A stretch of 64,000 nucleotides of DNA from Sinorhizobium sp. BG8 (GTDB lineage: Bacteria; Pseudomonadota; Alphaproteobacteria; Rhizobiales; Rhizobiaceae), in the NCBI RefSeq assembly GCF_016864555.1, contig NZ_CP044011.1:973001-1037000 (forward strand), given 5' to 3'. This document shows, piece by piece, positions 44,455 to 54,067 of the stretch. Below the pieces are notes generated by a model that did not search any database, was not told where the DNA came from, and was given only the letters and a program-made list of their open reading frames with translations. The position numbers were made by a program, and so were the translations under genes. Position 1 is the first letter of the stretch, and every line of letters begins with the position of its first letter.

Positions 44455-47410
44455 GCAGCTTTCCATTCTCGGGATCGAGGAAGACCGGGTCGCAGAGGAG
44501 CGCCGGCGTGTATTCGGCGCGAAGCGCATTCCAGACGAGCACCTCCTCGCCGTGGCGTTCCGGGCCGTGCTTCACGAGTGCAAGGCCGATCGTGTGACCG
44601 AGGTGCGGGGAATATGCGCTGGACGTCACATAGCCCTGGTCGTTGTCGAGGCTTGGAGACGCTCCCTTCACGAGAATGTGCGACCCGGTCCGGAAACTCG
44701 TGGCCGGATCGATCGGCTTGACGCCGACCAGGCGCGGACGATCCGGCGCCTGGAGCCCCTCGCGTGCGAGCATCGCCTTGCCGATGAAGTCCGGCTTGGA
44801 CGCCGAGACCATCCTGCCGAAGCCGAGATCGCCCGGCGTCACGGTGCCGTTGATTTCGGAATGGGTCACATGCCCTTTCTCGATCCGCAGCACTCCCAGT
44901 GCCTCGGCGCCGTAGGCGCAGATTCCGTGCTCGCGCCCAGCGTTCATCAAGGCATCCGCCACGGCCTCGCCATAGCCTGCCGGAACCGCAAGCTCGTAGG
45001 CAAGTTCACCGGAGAAGGAGATGCGGAAGAGACGTCCCTGGAGCTTTCCGTCGAAGAGCTGGACGCTCCTCGCGGCGAGATAGGGGAAGGCCTCGTTGCC
45101 GATATCCTCGTCGACGATCTGCTGCAGGACCGCGCGGGACTTCGGTCCGGCGATCGCCATCTGCGCCCATTGATCCGAGGTAGATGCAAGCTGCACGTCG
45201 AGTTCCGGCCACAACACCTGTGCGCAGAACTCGAGATGGTTCATCACCCCGGCGGCATAGGCGGTGGTGGTGGTCATGAAATAGTGATTTTCACCGAGGC
45301 GGCTTGTGGTGCCGTCGTCATAGATGAATCCGTCCTCCCGCAGCATGATGCCATAGCGCGCCTTGCCGACCGGAAGCTTGAGGAAGGCGTTGGAATAGAC
45401 GCGATTCAGGAATTCCGCTGCGTCCTTGCCGAAGATCTCGATCTTGCCGAGCGTGGAGACATCGCAGAGACCCGCGTTCCGGCGGACATTCAGCACTTCC
45501 CGGTCGACACTTTCGCGCCAGGTCTTCTCGCCCTGGCGTGGAAACCAGGATGAGCGATACCAAAGGCCCGTTTCGACAAAGACCGCGCCATTCTTCTCAG
45601 CCCAATGGTGCAGGGGCGATTTTCGAGCAGGCTGGAAATGCTTGCCGCGGGAAGTGCCGGCAAGCGCGCCGAAGGAAACCGGCGTGTAGAATGGACGGAA
45701 CGTGGTCGTGCCCACATCCGCCGGCGAAACGCCGCGATGCTCGGCAAGGATGCCGATCGCGTTGATGTTGGAAAGCTTGCCCTGGTCGGTGGCCATGCCG
45801 TTGGTGGTGTAGCGCTTGGCGAGCTCGACGTGAGCATAGCCCTCCTGCACGGCAAGCCCGAGATCCTTCAGGTGTACGTCGTTCTGGAAGTCGACGAAGG
45901 CCTTGCCCTTGCAGCCCTTCACAGACCAGAGTGGTTTCGAAGAGCCCTCGCTCGCGCCGCCGACAACTGCTCCAAACGAAGCGATGCTGGCCGTCACCCC
46001 GATTTCCGCAAGAGCTTCCACGGCCATCCGTGTGCCGCCCAAGAGGCAGTCTTCCAGCGTCCCATCTCCTGTGACCGCACCGGCCAGTCTCAGACCGGAA
46101 AGGTCCGAGGGTGCAAGGAAGGCCGATTTTGCCGCGTCCCAAGTCGGTCTGCCGCCACGGTGGCAGGCGAGGTGTATGACCGGCGAGAAGCCGCCCGACA
46201 TGCCGAGTGCATCGGCCGCGATCACTTCGCTGCCTCCGCGAGAGGAAACAGTGATCGCCGAAAGCGATTTCCCGCCCTTGGTATCGGTGATGGTGGCGCC
46301 CGTGATCAGGCGTGCCCGGCCGGACCAACTGGCGGAGGGTGCGTCACGGCTGTCGATGATAGCCGCGACCTCGACGCCTCGAGCTTCGAGGTCCGAAGCG
46401 GTCGCGTACGCAGTATCGTTCGTGGTGAAGAGAGCGACCCGCTTGCCTGCGGCGACTGCATATCGATTGAGATAGGTGCGCAGCGCACCCGCCATCATCA
46501 CACCCGGCCGGTCGTTGCCGCCGAACACCAGCGGACGCTCCTCCGCTCCGGTTGCCAGGATCGCCTGTCTTGCGGCGATGCGCCAGAGGCGCTCCACCGG
46601 GCGCTTCGGATCGGGCAGCGCGACATGCTTCTGGACGCGCTCGATCGCACCGAAGACATTGCCGTCATACCATCCGAAGGCGGTGGTGCGCGGCATGACG
46701 CGAACGTTCGGCAGGCTTTCGAGTTCGGAAAGAACCGAGGCTGCAAGCTCGGGAGCCACCACTCCGCCGATCGTGGCCGTTTCGCACAGAAGACCTCCTC
46801 CGGCTGCGTGCCCTTCGTCGAGAAGAATGACGCGAGCCCCGGACCGGCCGGCCGTCAGTGCGGCCGCAAGCCCGGCGGGTCCGGCGCCGATCACGAGGAG
46901 ATCGCAATGTGCCCAGCTCTTTTCGTAGGAATCGGGATCGGCCTCGTAGGAGGCACGCCCCAGTCCCGCTGCCTTGCGGATCATCGGCTCGTAGATCTTC
47001 TCCCAGAAGGCTGCCGGCCACATGAAGGTCTTGTAATAGAAACCGGCTCCAAGGACCGGCGAAAGCAGGCTGTTGACGCTGCCGATGTCGAAGGCGAGCG
47101 AAGGCCAGCGGTTCTGGCTCACCGCTTCGAGACCGGCATAGAGTTCCTGGACGGTGGCGCGGGTATTGGGTTCGGTGCGGCCTCCGCGCCCGATGGTGAC
47201 CAGTGCGTTGGGCTCCGCCGCGCCCGCGGTCAGGATCCCCCGCGGACGATGGTACTTGAAGCTGCGGCCGACGAGGCGAACGCCGTTTGCAAGCAGGGCC
47301 GAAGCGAGCGTATCGCCCGCGTGACCTTCAAGGCGGCGGCCATCGAAGCTGAAGTTCACGCTTGCCGCTCGATCGATCGATCCGCCCTTTGGAAGACGAT
47401 GGGAAGTCAT
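44447..47410 (-). CDS. soxA: Sarcosine oxidase alpha-type subunit / N-methylglutamate dehydrogenase subunit C
   Basis: 987 residues in the SoxA order: an N-terminal 2Fe-2S-ferredoxin-like fold without a cluster (FSFDGRRLEGHAGDTLASALLANG), a pyridine-nucleotide/FAD Rossmann segment (LLVIGAGPAGLAAALTAGRSGARVILLDE, about 171-200), and a C-terminal aminomethyltransferase-like tetrahydrofolate-binding domain (about 590-970, NAGLCDVSTLGKIEIFG and CAYGAEALGVLRIEKGH). The methyl group removed from the substrate is passed to H4-folate here. The ATG overlaps the soxD stop. Whether it prefers sarcosine or N-methylglutamate is judged from the neighbours. Confidence 0.9.
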   Translation of the reverse strand: MTSHRLPKGGSIDRAASVNFSFDGRRLEGHAGDTLASALLANGVRLVGRSFKYHRPRGILTAGAAEPNALVTIGRGGRTEPNTRATVQELYAGLEAVSQNRWPSLAFDIGSVNSLLSPVLGAGFYYKTFMWPAAFWEKIYEPMIRKAAGLGRASYEADPDSYEKSWAHCDLLVIGAGPAGLAAALTAGRSGARVILLDEGHAAGGGLLCETATIGGVVAPELAASVLSELESLPNVRVMPRTTAFGWYDGNVFGAIERVQKHVALPDPKRPVERLWRIAARQAILATGAEERPLVFGGNDRPGVMMAGALRTYLNRYAVAAGKRVALFTTNDTAYATASDLEARGVEVAAIIDSRDAPSASWSGRARLITGATITDTKGGKSLSAITVSSRGGSEVIAADALGMSGGFSPVIHLACHRGGRPTWDAAKSAFLAPSDLSGLRLAGAVTGDGTLEDCLLGGTRMAVEALAEIGVTASIASFGAVVGGASEGSSKPLWSVKGCKGKAFVDFQNDVHLKDLGLAVQEGYAHVELAKRYTTNGMATDQGKLSNINAIGILAEHRGVSPADVGTTTFRPFYTPVSFGALAGTSRGKHFQPARKSPLHHWAEKNGAVFVETGLWYRSSWFPRQGEKTWRESVDREVLNVRRNAGLCDVSTLGKIEIFGKDAAEFLNRVYSNAFLKLPVGKARYGIMLREDGFIYDDGTTSRLGENHYFMTTTTAYAAGVMNHLEFCAQVLWPELDVQLASTSDQWAQMAIAGPKSRAVLQQIVDEDIGNEAFPYLAARSVQLFDGKLQGRLFRISFSGELAYELAVPAGYGEAVADALMNAGREHGICAYGAEALGVLRIEKGHVTHSEINGTVTPGDLGFGRMVSASKPDFIGKAMLAREGLQAPDRPRLVGVKPIDPATSFRTGSHILVKGASPSLDNDQGYVTSSAYSPHLGHTIGLALVKHGPERHGEEVLVWNALRAEYTPALLCDPVFLDPENGKLHA

Positions 47411-47688
47411 GCTTCGCCTCCCTTGCGCGAGACGGTGGCGGCGTCATCGACCGCATAGATGTGATGGGTGGCTGTATCCCGTTCAACGATCAGCCAGCGG
47501 CGGCATCCGCCTGAGTGGAACCAGTGTTCCTTGTGCGCACCGCGCGGATTTTCGCGCTGGTAGACGTAGGCGAACCATGCTGGCTCGCCCGCTTCGGGTG
47601 AAGGGCGAACGACGCTTGCGTCACCACGGATGGTAAACTCTTCCTTCGGCCGTTGGCCGCAATGGGGGCAGGGGATAAGGCTTGCCAT
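47407..47688 (-). CDS. soxD: Sarcosine oxidase delta-type subunit / N-methylglutamate dehydrogenase subunit B
   Basis: 93 residues with the SoxD zinc site Cys7-x-His9-Cys10, His58 and Cys62 (HWFHSGGCRRW) and the family core FAYVYQRENPRGAHKEHW. It is a structural zinc subunit of the heterotetramer. It lies between soxB (12 bp) and soxA (ATGA overlap). Confidence 0.9.
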   Translation of the reverse strand: MASLIPCPHCGQRPKEEFTIRGDASVVRPSPEAGEPAWFAYVYQRENPRGAHKEHWFHSGGCRRWLIVERDTATHHIYAVDDAATVSRKGGEA

Positions 47689-47700
47689 GTGATTTCGGTC

Positions 47701-48951
47701 CTAATGCAAGTTCGCCTGGGCGCCGACGCCCTTTTCGTCGATGAGATAACCGCGCGCAAAACGGTCAAGGCGGAAGGCGCGTGCGGTCTCATGTGGCTCG
47801 TTCTTGGCCAGGAGATGCGCAAAGCAGTATCCCGAGGCGGGTGTCGCCTTGAAGCCGCCGTAACACCAGCCGGCGTTGAGATAGAGATTGTCGATCTCTG
47901 TCCGGTCGATGATCGGAGAGCCATCCATGCTCATGTCCATGATGCCGCCCCATGACCTCAGCACGCGAACCCGGGAAAGTGCCGGGATCATCGCGACTCC
48001 CGCTTCCGCCACGTGCTCCACCGTCGCGAGATTGCCGCGCTGGGCATAGGAGTTGTATCCGTCGATGTCTCCGCCGAAGACGAGACCGCCCTTGTCGGAC
48101 TGGGAAACATAGAAATGCCCTGCGCCGAAGGTGACGACGTTGTCGATGAAGGGCTTGAGCCCCTCCGAGACGAAGGCCTGCAGAACATGGCTCTCGATCG
48201 GGAGCGTCAGGCCCGCCATTTTCGCAGTCCGGCCCGAGTTGCCGGCGGTCGCCAGCGCGAGCTTCTTGCAGCCGATAAACCCCTTGCTGGTTTCCACGCC
48301 GATCACCTTGCCGCCTTCGCGGCGGATTGCGGTGACCTCGCAGTTCTGGATGATGTCCACGCCGCGGGAATCGGCCCCGCGCGCATAGCCCCAGGCGACA
48401 GCGTCATGGCGCACCGTGCCGCCGCGCCGTTGCAGGAGGCCGCCCTGGATCGGGAAGCGGGCGTTGTCGAAATCGAGGAACGGCAGCATCTCGCGAACCT
48501 GGGCGCGATCGAGAAGCTCGGCATCGACCCCATGCAGGCGCATGGCGTTGCCACGGCGCGTGTATGCGTCGCGCTGTGCGTCCGAGTGATAGAGATTGAG
48601 AACGCCGCGCTGCGAGACCATGGCGTTGAAATTGAAGTCCTGCTCCAGCCCTTCCCACAGCTTCATCGACAGCTCGTAGAAGGGATTGTTTCCGGGAAGC
48701 AGATAGTTCGAGCGGACGATGGTGGTGTTTCGTCCAACGTTGCCGGAGCCGACGTAGCCCTTTTCAAGCACGGCAACATTCGTGATGCCGAAGGTCCGGG
48801 CGAGATAGTAGGCCGTAGACAGTCCGTGGCCGCCCCCGCCCACGATGATCACGTCGTATTGTTGCTTCGGCTGCGGATCACGCCAGTGCGGCGACCAGCG
48901 CCGGTTTCCGGAAAGCGCATTGCGAAGAAGGGAGAGAGCGGAGTAGCGCAT
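47701..48951 (-). CDS. soxB: Sarcosine oxidase beta-type subunit / N-methylglutamate dehydrogenase subunit A
   Basis: A 416-residue DAO-type flavoprotein. It has the FAD dinucleotide motif VIIVGGGGHGLSTAYYLAR (34-52) and RHDAVAW with His182 at the place of the His that carries covalent FMN in heterotetrameric sarcosine oxidase. The C-terminal block is NAGWCYGGFKATPASG. It oxidises the N-methyl amine. It is the first gene of the soxBDAG unit, and its promoter lies in the 86 bp shared with the divergent glxA. Confidence 0.9.
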   Translation of the reverse strand: MRYSALSLLRNALSGNRRWSPHWRDPQPKQQYDVIIVGGGGHGLSTAYYLARTFGITNVAVLEKGYVGSGNVGRNTTIVRSNYLLPGNNPFYELSMKLWEGLEQDFNFNAMVSQRGVLNLYHSDAQRDAYTRRGNAMRLHGVDAELLDRAQVREMLPFLDFDNARFPIQGGLLQRRGGTVRHDAVAWGYARGADSRGVDIIQNCEVTAIRREGGKVIGVETSKGFIGCKKLALATAGNSGRTAKMAGLTLPIESHVLQAFVSEGLKPFIDNVVTFGAGHFYVSQSDKGGLVFGGDIDGYNSYAQRGNLATVEHVAEAGVAMIPALSRVRVLRSWGGIMDMSMDGSPIIDRTEIDNLYLNAGWCYGGFKATPASGYCFAHLLAKNEPHETARAFRLDRFARGYLIDEKGVGAQANLH

Positions 48952-49037
48952 GTGTCACCTGTTTTACGTCCGGCCATCATTGCAGAAGGGAAAAATCCGA
49001 CTTGCAGGAAAGGGACGATAAATTCTAAAAATGGGAC

Positions 49038-49997
49038 ATGCAGCAAGATGACAGGCATATTCAGGACATCGGCTTTCTTCTCATCGACGGCTTCGCGTTG
49101 ATGTCCTACGCCTCGGCCTCCGAGCCCCTTCGTGCGGCCAACCTGCTTGCTGGCCGGGACATCTACCGGCAGCATCTCTTCTCGGCAGACGGGCATGCCG
49201 GGGTGGCATCGTCGGGTGCAGTGTTTTCAGCGGAATCACTCCCGCAAAGTGCGGATGGCCTGCACACAGTCTTCGTCTGCGCTGGTGGCGGACCGGAGCA
49301 CTGGAATGTGCCTCTGGTGCATGCGGGACTTCGTCGTCTTGCCCGCCAGGGGGTTCGCATCGGCGGAATTTCCGGCGGTCCCTATGTGATGGCGGCAGCC
49401 GGGCTGCTTGCTGGTCATCGCTTCACGATCCATTGGGAGCACGCGACGGCGCTGATCGAAGCCTTCCCGGACCTGATGCCGGAGAGGGCCCGGTTCGTCA
49501 TCGACGGCAGCCGTATCACCTGTGGCGGAGGGGTTGCGCCGCTCGACATGATGCATGCGCTGATCGCCGAGCGCATGGGTGATGGATTTGCCAGGCGTGT
49601 CAGCGATTGGTACCTGCACACGGCAGTAGGCGAGTCTGCCGCACCGCAGCGCGCCTCGCTGGCCGAGCGTCACGGCGTACATCATCCGGCTCTGCTGACT
49701 GCACTCGAGAAGATGGAGGCGACGGTGGAATCGCCGCTGTCGCGATCCGAAATCGCGGACCTGGCCGGCGTTACGCCCCGGCATCTCGACCGGCTTTTCG
49801 CCAACCGGATGCGCTCCACCTTTGTCGCAGAATACCGCCGCATCAGGCTGGACCATGCGCGTCGCCTGTTGACGCAGAGCCCCCTGTCGGTGTCCGAAAT
49901 CGCATTTGCCTGCGGTTACTCGAGTGCAGGCCATTTTTCGGCGGCGTACCGGACTCACTTCGGCATGTCGCCAAGAGCGGCCCGCCAGGCACGATGA
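49038..49997 (+). CDS. glxA: GlxA family AraC-type transcriptional regulator
   Basis: 319 residues: an N-terminal DJ-1/PfpI-like amidotransferase-fold sensor (IGFLLIDGFALMSYASASEPLRAAN) and a C-terminal AraC HTH (SRSEIADLAGVTPRHLDRLFANRMRSTF and SVSEIAFACGYSSAGHFSAAYRTHFG). This is the architecture of GlxA and of GbdR-type activators of methylated-amine genes. It stands between the divergent soxBDAG genes and the glx genes, so it is the likely activator of both. Confidence 0.85.
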   Translation: MQQDDRHIQDIGFLLIDGFALMSYASASEPLRAANLLAGRDIYRQHLFSADGHAGVASSGAVFSAESLPQSADGLHTVFVCAGGGPEHWNVPLVHAGLRRLARQGVRIGGISGGPYVMAAAGLLAGHRFTIHWEHATALIEAFPDLMPERARFVIDGSRITCGGGVAPLDMMHALIAERMGDGFARRVSDWYLHTAVGESAAPQRASLAERHGVHHPALLTALEKMEATVESPLSRSEIADLAGVTPRHLDRLFANRMRSTFVAEYRRIRLDHARRLLTQSPLSVSEIAFACGYSSAGHFSAAYRTHFGMSPRAARQAR

Positions 49998-50080
49998 GCG
50001 GAGCCCTCTTTCTTCATGGTTGAGAAATTTTCACCCTGAGGATAGGCTTATTTTCGTCAATGCGTATGGAGCGGCGGGAA

Positions 50081-50758
50081 ATGGCGAAGAAGGCATCGTA
50101 CACGGAAGAGGCGCAGGATCACGATGTAGTGGCCTCGAAGCCTGCCCTCCTGCAGGATCCCCATGCTCTTCGGGAGCCCAAGGAAAACAATCTCGAGATG
50201 GCAATCGGCCACGAGGTTCGGGCATTTCGCAAGAAACTCGGCATCACCGTGACGGACCTGTCGGCAGCCACCGGCATCTCCCTCGGAATGCTGTCCAAGA
50301 TAGAGAATGGCAACATCTCGCCGTCGCTGACCACGCTACAATCCCTGTCGCGGGCGCTTGGCGTTCCGCTCACCGCCTTCTTCCGCCGTTTCGAAGAGCC
50401 GCGGAATGCGATGTTCGTCAAGGCGGGAGAGGGCGTCGAGATCGAGCGCCGCGGTACCCGCTCCGGCCACCAGTATAATCTGCTGGGTCACATCGACAAC
50501 AACACCAGCGGTGTGGTCGTGGAACCCTATCTCATCACGCTGTCGGCCGATTCCGACGTCTTTCCTGCCTTCCAGCACGAAGGCATGGAGTTCCTCTACA
50601 TGCTCGAGGGAGAGGTTGTTTATCGCCACGGCGATCAACTCTACACGATGCAGCCCGGTGACAGCCTCTTCTTCGATGCAGACGCCCGCCATGGCCCCGA
50701 GGAACTCGTAAAGCTTCCGGCACGATATCTCTCCATCATCTCCTATCCGCAGGGATAG
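50081..50758 (+). CDS. XRE-cupin transcriptional regulator of the glx cluster
   Basis: 225 residues from ATG at 50081 (alternatives 50060 and 50066). It has an N-terminal charged tail, an HTH_3 domain (AIGHEVRAFRKKLGITVTDLSAATGISLGMLSKIENG) and a C-terminal cupin_2 domain ending ARYLSIISYPQG. The GGAG before 50081 supports that start. It sits directly before glxB, as in several rhizobial glx/glnT clusters, and may sense an amine or one-carbon metabolite. It provides a second regulator beside GlxA. Confidence 0.78.
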   Translation: MAKKASYTEEAQDHDVVASKPALLQDPHALREPKENNLEMAIGHEVRAFRKKLGITVTDLSAATGISLGMLSKIENGNISPSLTTLQSLSRALGVPLTAFFRRFEEPRNAMFVKAGEGVEIERRGTRSGHQYNLLGHIDNNTSGVVVEPYLITLSADSDVFPAFQHEGMEFLYMLEGEVVYRHGDQLYTMQPGDSLFFDADARHGPEELVKLPARYLSIISYPQG

Positions 50759-50899
50759 CGACAGGTCGGCGTCTGCCGGGAACGGGATGCGGCGCTCCAA
50801 CTCTCTGAATGCTGAAGTTGTCCGAACGCTTGTCGGCGTCCGGTCCCTCTTCCGTGCGCGCTTTCGCCTATCGGATTAGGTTACCGAATATTCTTATAG

Positions 50900-50914
50900 A
50901 GAAATTATTTTTCT
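50900..50914. promoter_or_regulatory. Candidate operator in the 220-bp glxB leader
   Basis: AGAAA-TTATT-TTTCT is a small dyad in the AT-rich block (50876-50935) in front of glxB. A related GAGAAATTTTC occurs before the XRE-cupin gene (50023-50033). Either could bind the XRE-cupin regulator or GlxA. The match is short and the call tentative. Confidence 0.3.
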
Positions 50915-50978
50915 TCTTAGTTGAAATCTGTTTCCTGTCCTGCTAGACAATCTCCAACACGAAAACGGAGGTTCTCCC

Positions 50979-51884
50979 ATGTGCGGGATTGTCGGATTGT
51001 TCCTCAAGGATAAGGCCCTCGAGCCTCAGCTCGGCGCGCTTCTTTCGGACATGCTGGTGACTATGACGGATCGCGGGCCGGACTCGGCCGGCATCGCGAT
51101 CTACGGCGCGCCAACGGATGGCAAAGCCAAGATCACGGTTCAATCGGCAGATCCGGCCGCTGATTTCGCGGGCTTGGCCGACCTGCTCAAGACCATCGAT
51201 CCTGCAACCGGTGTCGCACTCAAGAGCACGCATGCCGTCATTGACGTTGATGCTGCAAAGGCTGTGGCCGTTCGCGAACTGCTTCTGCAGCAGCGTCCCG
51301 GCATTCGCATCATGGGTAGCGGCGACAGCGTCGAAATCTACAAGGAAGTTGGCCTGCCGAAAGACGTGGTTTCCCGTTTCGGCATCCGCGAGATGGCGGG
51401 CAGCCATGGTATCGGCCATACCCGCATGGCGACCGAATCTGCCGTCACGACACTTGGTGCGCACCCCTTCTCGACGGGTGCGGACCAGTGCCTCGTGCAC
51501 AATGGCTCCCTGTCCAACCACAACAACCTGCGTCGCGAACTTGTTCGCGAGGGCATGGCGTTCGAGACCCAGAACGACTCGGAAGTTGCGGCCGCTTACC
51601 TGACGGCGGAGATGGCCAAGGGCAAGGACCTGGGGGAGGCGTTGACCAGCGCGCTCGACGACCTCGACGGCTTCTTCACCTTCGTCGTCGGCACGAAATC
51701 CGGCTTCGGCGTCCTGCGCGACCCGATCGCGTGCAAGCCCGCCGTCATGGCCGAGACCGACCAGTATATCGCGTTCGGTTCCGAATACCGCGCCTTGGTG
51801 AACCTGCCGGGAATCGAGAACGCACGCGTATGGGAGCCTGAGCCCGCCACCGTCTATTTCTGGGACCACGAAAAGGCTGCCTGA
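50979..51884 (+). CDS. glxB: GlxB / N-methylglutamate synthase subunit A, class II glutamine amidotransferase-like
   Basis: 301 residues of the Ntn-hydrolase amidotransferase fold. It starts MCGIVGLF, so Cys2 is the N-terminal nucleophile, with MTDRGPDSAGIA, GIGHTRMATES and HNGSLSNHNNLRREL in the expected order. It corresponds to the glutaminase part of glutamate synthase as a separate subunit. With GlxC and GlxD it would transfer the methylamino group of gamma-glutamylmethylamide to 2-oxoglutarate (MgsA role). Confidence 0.88.
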   Translation: MCGIVGLFLKDKALEPQLGALLSDMLVTMTDRGPDSAGIAIYGAPTDGKAKITVQSADPAADFAGLADLLKTIDPATGVALKSTHAVIDVDAAKAVAVRELLLQQRPGIRIMGSGDSVEIYKEVGLPKDVVSRFGIREMAGSHGIGHTRMATESAVTTLGAHPFSTGADQCLVHNGSLSNHNNLRRELVREGMAFETQNDSEVAAAYLTAEMAKGKDLGEALTSALDDLDGFFTFVVGTKSGFGVLRDPIACKPAVMAETDQYIAFGSEYRALVNLPGIENARVWEPEPATVYFWDHEKAA

Positions 51885-51947
51885 TCCAAGATGCATCGGG
51901 AAATGTGGGAGCCGGTTGCGGCCGGCCTTCCGTCTGAAGGGAAAAAC

Positions 51948-52634
51948 ATGCCGACATTCGATCTTTCCAATACGCCGCTTCGCGAGCTGAACAGCGCGCT
52001 TCACAGTATCCCGCACGGGTCGAACGAAACCGCTTTCGAGGTCGTCAATCCGCGCGGCAGCCATTCCGTCGCAGTCGGCATAGACCAGCCGGTCACCGTG
52101 GATGTGCACGGTAGCGTTGGCTACTACTGCGCCGGTATGAACGACGGCGGCACGGTCACCGTCCATGGCTCGGCAGGACCGGGTGTCGCCGAGAACATGA
52201 TGTCGGGCAAGGTCGTCATCGAGGGCGACGCGAGCCAGTATGCTGGCGCTACCGGACGCGGCGGCCTTCTCGTGATCAAGGGCAACGCCGCATCACGCTG
52301 CGGCATTTCCATGAAGGGCATCGATATCGTCGTCGGCGGCAGCATCGGCCATATGTCTGCCTTCATGGGACAGTCCGGCAATCTTGTCGTGCTCGGCGAT
52401 GCCGGCGATGCACTGGGCGACTCCCTCTATGAGGCGCGTCTGTTCGTGCGTGGCAGCGTGAAGAGCCTCGGTGCTGACTGCATCCAGAAGGAGATGCGGC
52501 CGGAGCACCTGTCGCTGCTCGCAGGGCTTCTGGAAAAGGCCGGCATCACCGACGTGAAGCCCGATGAGTTCAAGCGCTACGGCTCCGCCCGCACGCTCTA
52601 CAACTTCAACATCGACAACGCCGACGCGTACTGA
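51948..52634 (+). CDS. glxC: GlxC / N-methylglutamate synthase subunit B, GXGXG domain protein
   Basis: 228 residues consisting of the beta-helical GXGXG repeat domain found at the C-terminus of glutamate synthase (VTVDVHGSVGYYCAGM, VTVHGSAGPGVAENM, VVIEGDASQYAGATG). The start at 51948 follows GAAGGGAAA. Here it is a free subunit (MgsB role). It lies 63 bp after glxB and 20 bp before glxD. Confidence 0.88.
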   Translation: MPTFDLSNTPLRELNSALHSIPHGSNETAFEVVNPRGSHSVAVGIDQPVTVDVHGSVGYYCAGMNDGGTVTVHGSAGPGVAENMMSGKVVIEGDASQYAGATGRGGLLVIKGNAASRCGISMKGIDIVVGGSIGHMSAFMGQSGNLVVLGDAGDALGDSLYEARLFVRGSVKSLGADCIQKEMRPEHLSLLAGLLEKAGITDVKPDEFKRYGSARTLYNFNIDNADAY

Positions 52635-52654
52635 GCCGGAAGAGGGTTTCGATC

Positions 52655-53983
52655 ATGTCCTATCACAATCCGCCCACCCCGCCGCGCAAGTCGGCGACGT
52701 TCGACGACTATACGCTCGCCGAGATCCGCCGCGCGGCTGCGACCGGCATCTATGACATTCGTGGCGCGGGCACCAAGCGCAAGGTCCCGCACTTCGACGA
52801 CCTGCTGTTTCTCGGCGCCTCGATCTCACGCTATCCGCTCGAAGGCTATCGTGAGAAATGCGACACCTCGGTTGTGCTCGGCTCTCGGTTTGCGAAGAAG
52901 CCGATACGCCTCAAGACGCCGATCACCATCGCCGGCATGAGCTTTGGCGCGCTTTCGGGCCATGCGAAGGAGGCCCTCGGCCGCGGAGCTACGATCGCCG
53001 GCACCTCAACCACCACCGGCGACGGCGGCATGACGGATGAGGAACGCGGCCATTCGCAGACGCTCGTCTACCAGTACCTCCCCTCCCGCTATGGCATGAA
53101 CCCCAAGGACCTTCGTCGCGCGGACGCCATCGAGGTCGTGGTCGGGCAAGGCGCCAAGCCTGGTGGCGGCGGGATGCTGCTCGGCCAGAAGATATCCGAC
53201 CGTGTCGCCGAGATGCGCACCCTGCCGAAGGGGATCGACCAGCGCTCGGCCTGCCGACATCCGGATTGGACCGGCCCTGACGATCTCGAAATCAAGATCC
53301 TCGAGCTGCGCGAGATCACCGACTGGGAAAAGCCGATCTACGTGAAGGTTGGCGGCGCGCGCCCCTACTATGACACGGCGCTGGCCGTAAAAGCCGGTGC
53401 CGATGTCGTCGTGCTCGACGGCATGCAGGGCGGCACCGCCGCCACCCAGGACGTCTTCATCGAGAATGTCGGTATGCCGACGCTTGCCTGCATCCGCCCG
53501 GCCGTCCAGGCCCTCCAGGATCTCGGCATGCACCGCAAGGTGCAGCTGATCATCTCGGGCGGCATTCGTTCCGGTGCTGATGTCGCCAAGGCCCTGGCGC
53601 TCGGCGCGGATGCGGTTGCCATCGGCACTGCCGCACTGGTCGCAATCGGCGACAACGATCCGCGCTGGGAAGCGGAATACCAGGCGCTCGGCACGACGGC
53701 AGGCGCTTACGACGACTGGCACGAGGGTAAGGATCCGGCCGGCATCACCACGCAGGATCCTGAGCTGATGAAGCGCCTCGATCCGATTGCTGCCGGACGA
53801 CGGCTCGCCAACTACCTCAAGGTAATGACGCTGGAAGCCCAGACCATTGCGCGTGCCTGCGGCAAGAACCACCTGCACAACCTCGAACCGGAGGATCTGG
53901 TGGCCTTGACCATCGAAGCTTCGGCCATGGCCCAAGTGCCGCTCGCCGGCACGAGCTGGATCCCGGGCAAGGGGGGCTTCTGA
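52655..53983 (+). CDS. glxD: GlxD / N-methylglutamate synthase subunit C, FMN-binding glutamate synthase-like
   Basis: 442 residues of the glutamate-synthase alpha/beta barrel: TPITIAGMSFGALSGHAKEALGRGA, GAKPGGGGMLLGQKISDRVAEMR, VVLDGMQGGTAATQDVFIE and the FMN-phosphate site ISGGIRSGADVAKALALGADAVAIG. Cys residues near the C-terminus may hold an Fe-S cluster as in glutamate synthase. It is the catalytic subunit of the GlxBCD (MgsABC) complex. Confidence 0.9.
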   Translation: MSYHNPPTPPRKSATFDDYTLAEIRRAAATGIYDIRGAGTKRKVPHFDDLLFLGASISRYPLEGYREKCDTSVVLGSRFAKKPIRLKTPITIAGMSFGALSGHAKEALGRGATIAGTSTTTGDGGMTDEERGHSQTLVYQYLPSRYGMNPKDLRRADAIEVVVGQGAKPGGGGMLLGQKISDRVAEMRTLPKGIDQRSACRHPDWTGPDDLEIKILELREITDWEKPIYVKVGGARPYYDTALAVKAGADVVVLDGMQGGTAATQDVFIENVGMPTLACIRPAVQALQDLGMHRKVQLIISGGIRSGADVAKALALGADAVAIGTAALVAIGDNDPRWEAEYQALGTTAGAYDDWHEGKDPAGITTQDPELMKRLDPIAAGRRLANYLKVMTLEAQTIARACGKNHLHNLEPEDLVALTIEASAMAQVPLAGTSWIPGKGGF

Positions 53984-53997
53984 GAATTTAGAGACCG

Positions 53998-54031
53998 GGC
54001 CGCGCAGTTTGGGAGGACTGAGCGGCCTTTT
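53998..54031 (+). terminator. Terminator-like hairpin between glxD and glnT
   Basis: GGCCGC (53998-54003) pairs with GCGGCC (54022-54027) over an 18-base loop, followed by TTTT (54028-54031), 37 bp before the glnT GTG. It may reduce read-through from glxBCD into glnT. The stem is short, so it may be only partly effective. Confidence 0.5.
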
Positions 54032-54067
54032 GACGAACAAGTGTCAAATCCAAAAAAGGGGAACACA

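Noticed and set aside
45605-47458. A 617-residue open frame antisense to soxA
   Set aside because: Shadow of soxA, with no start context and biased composition.
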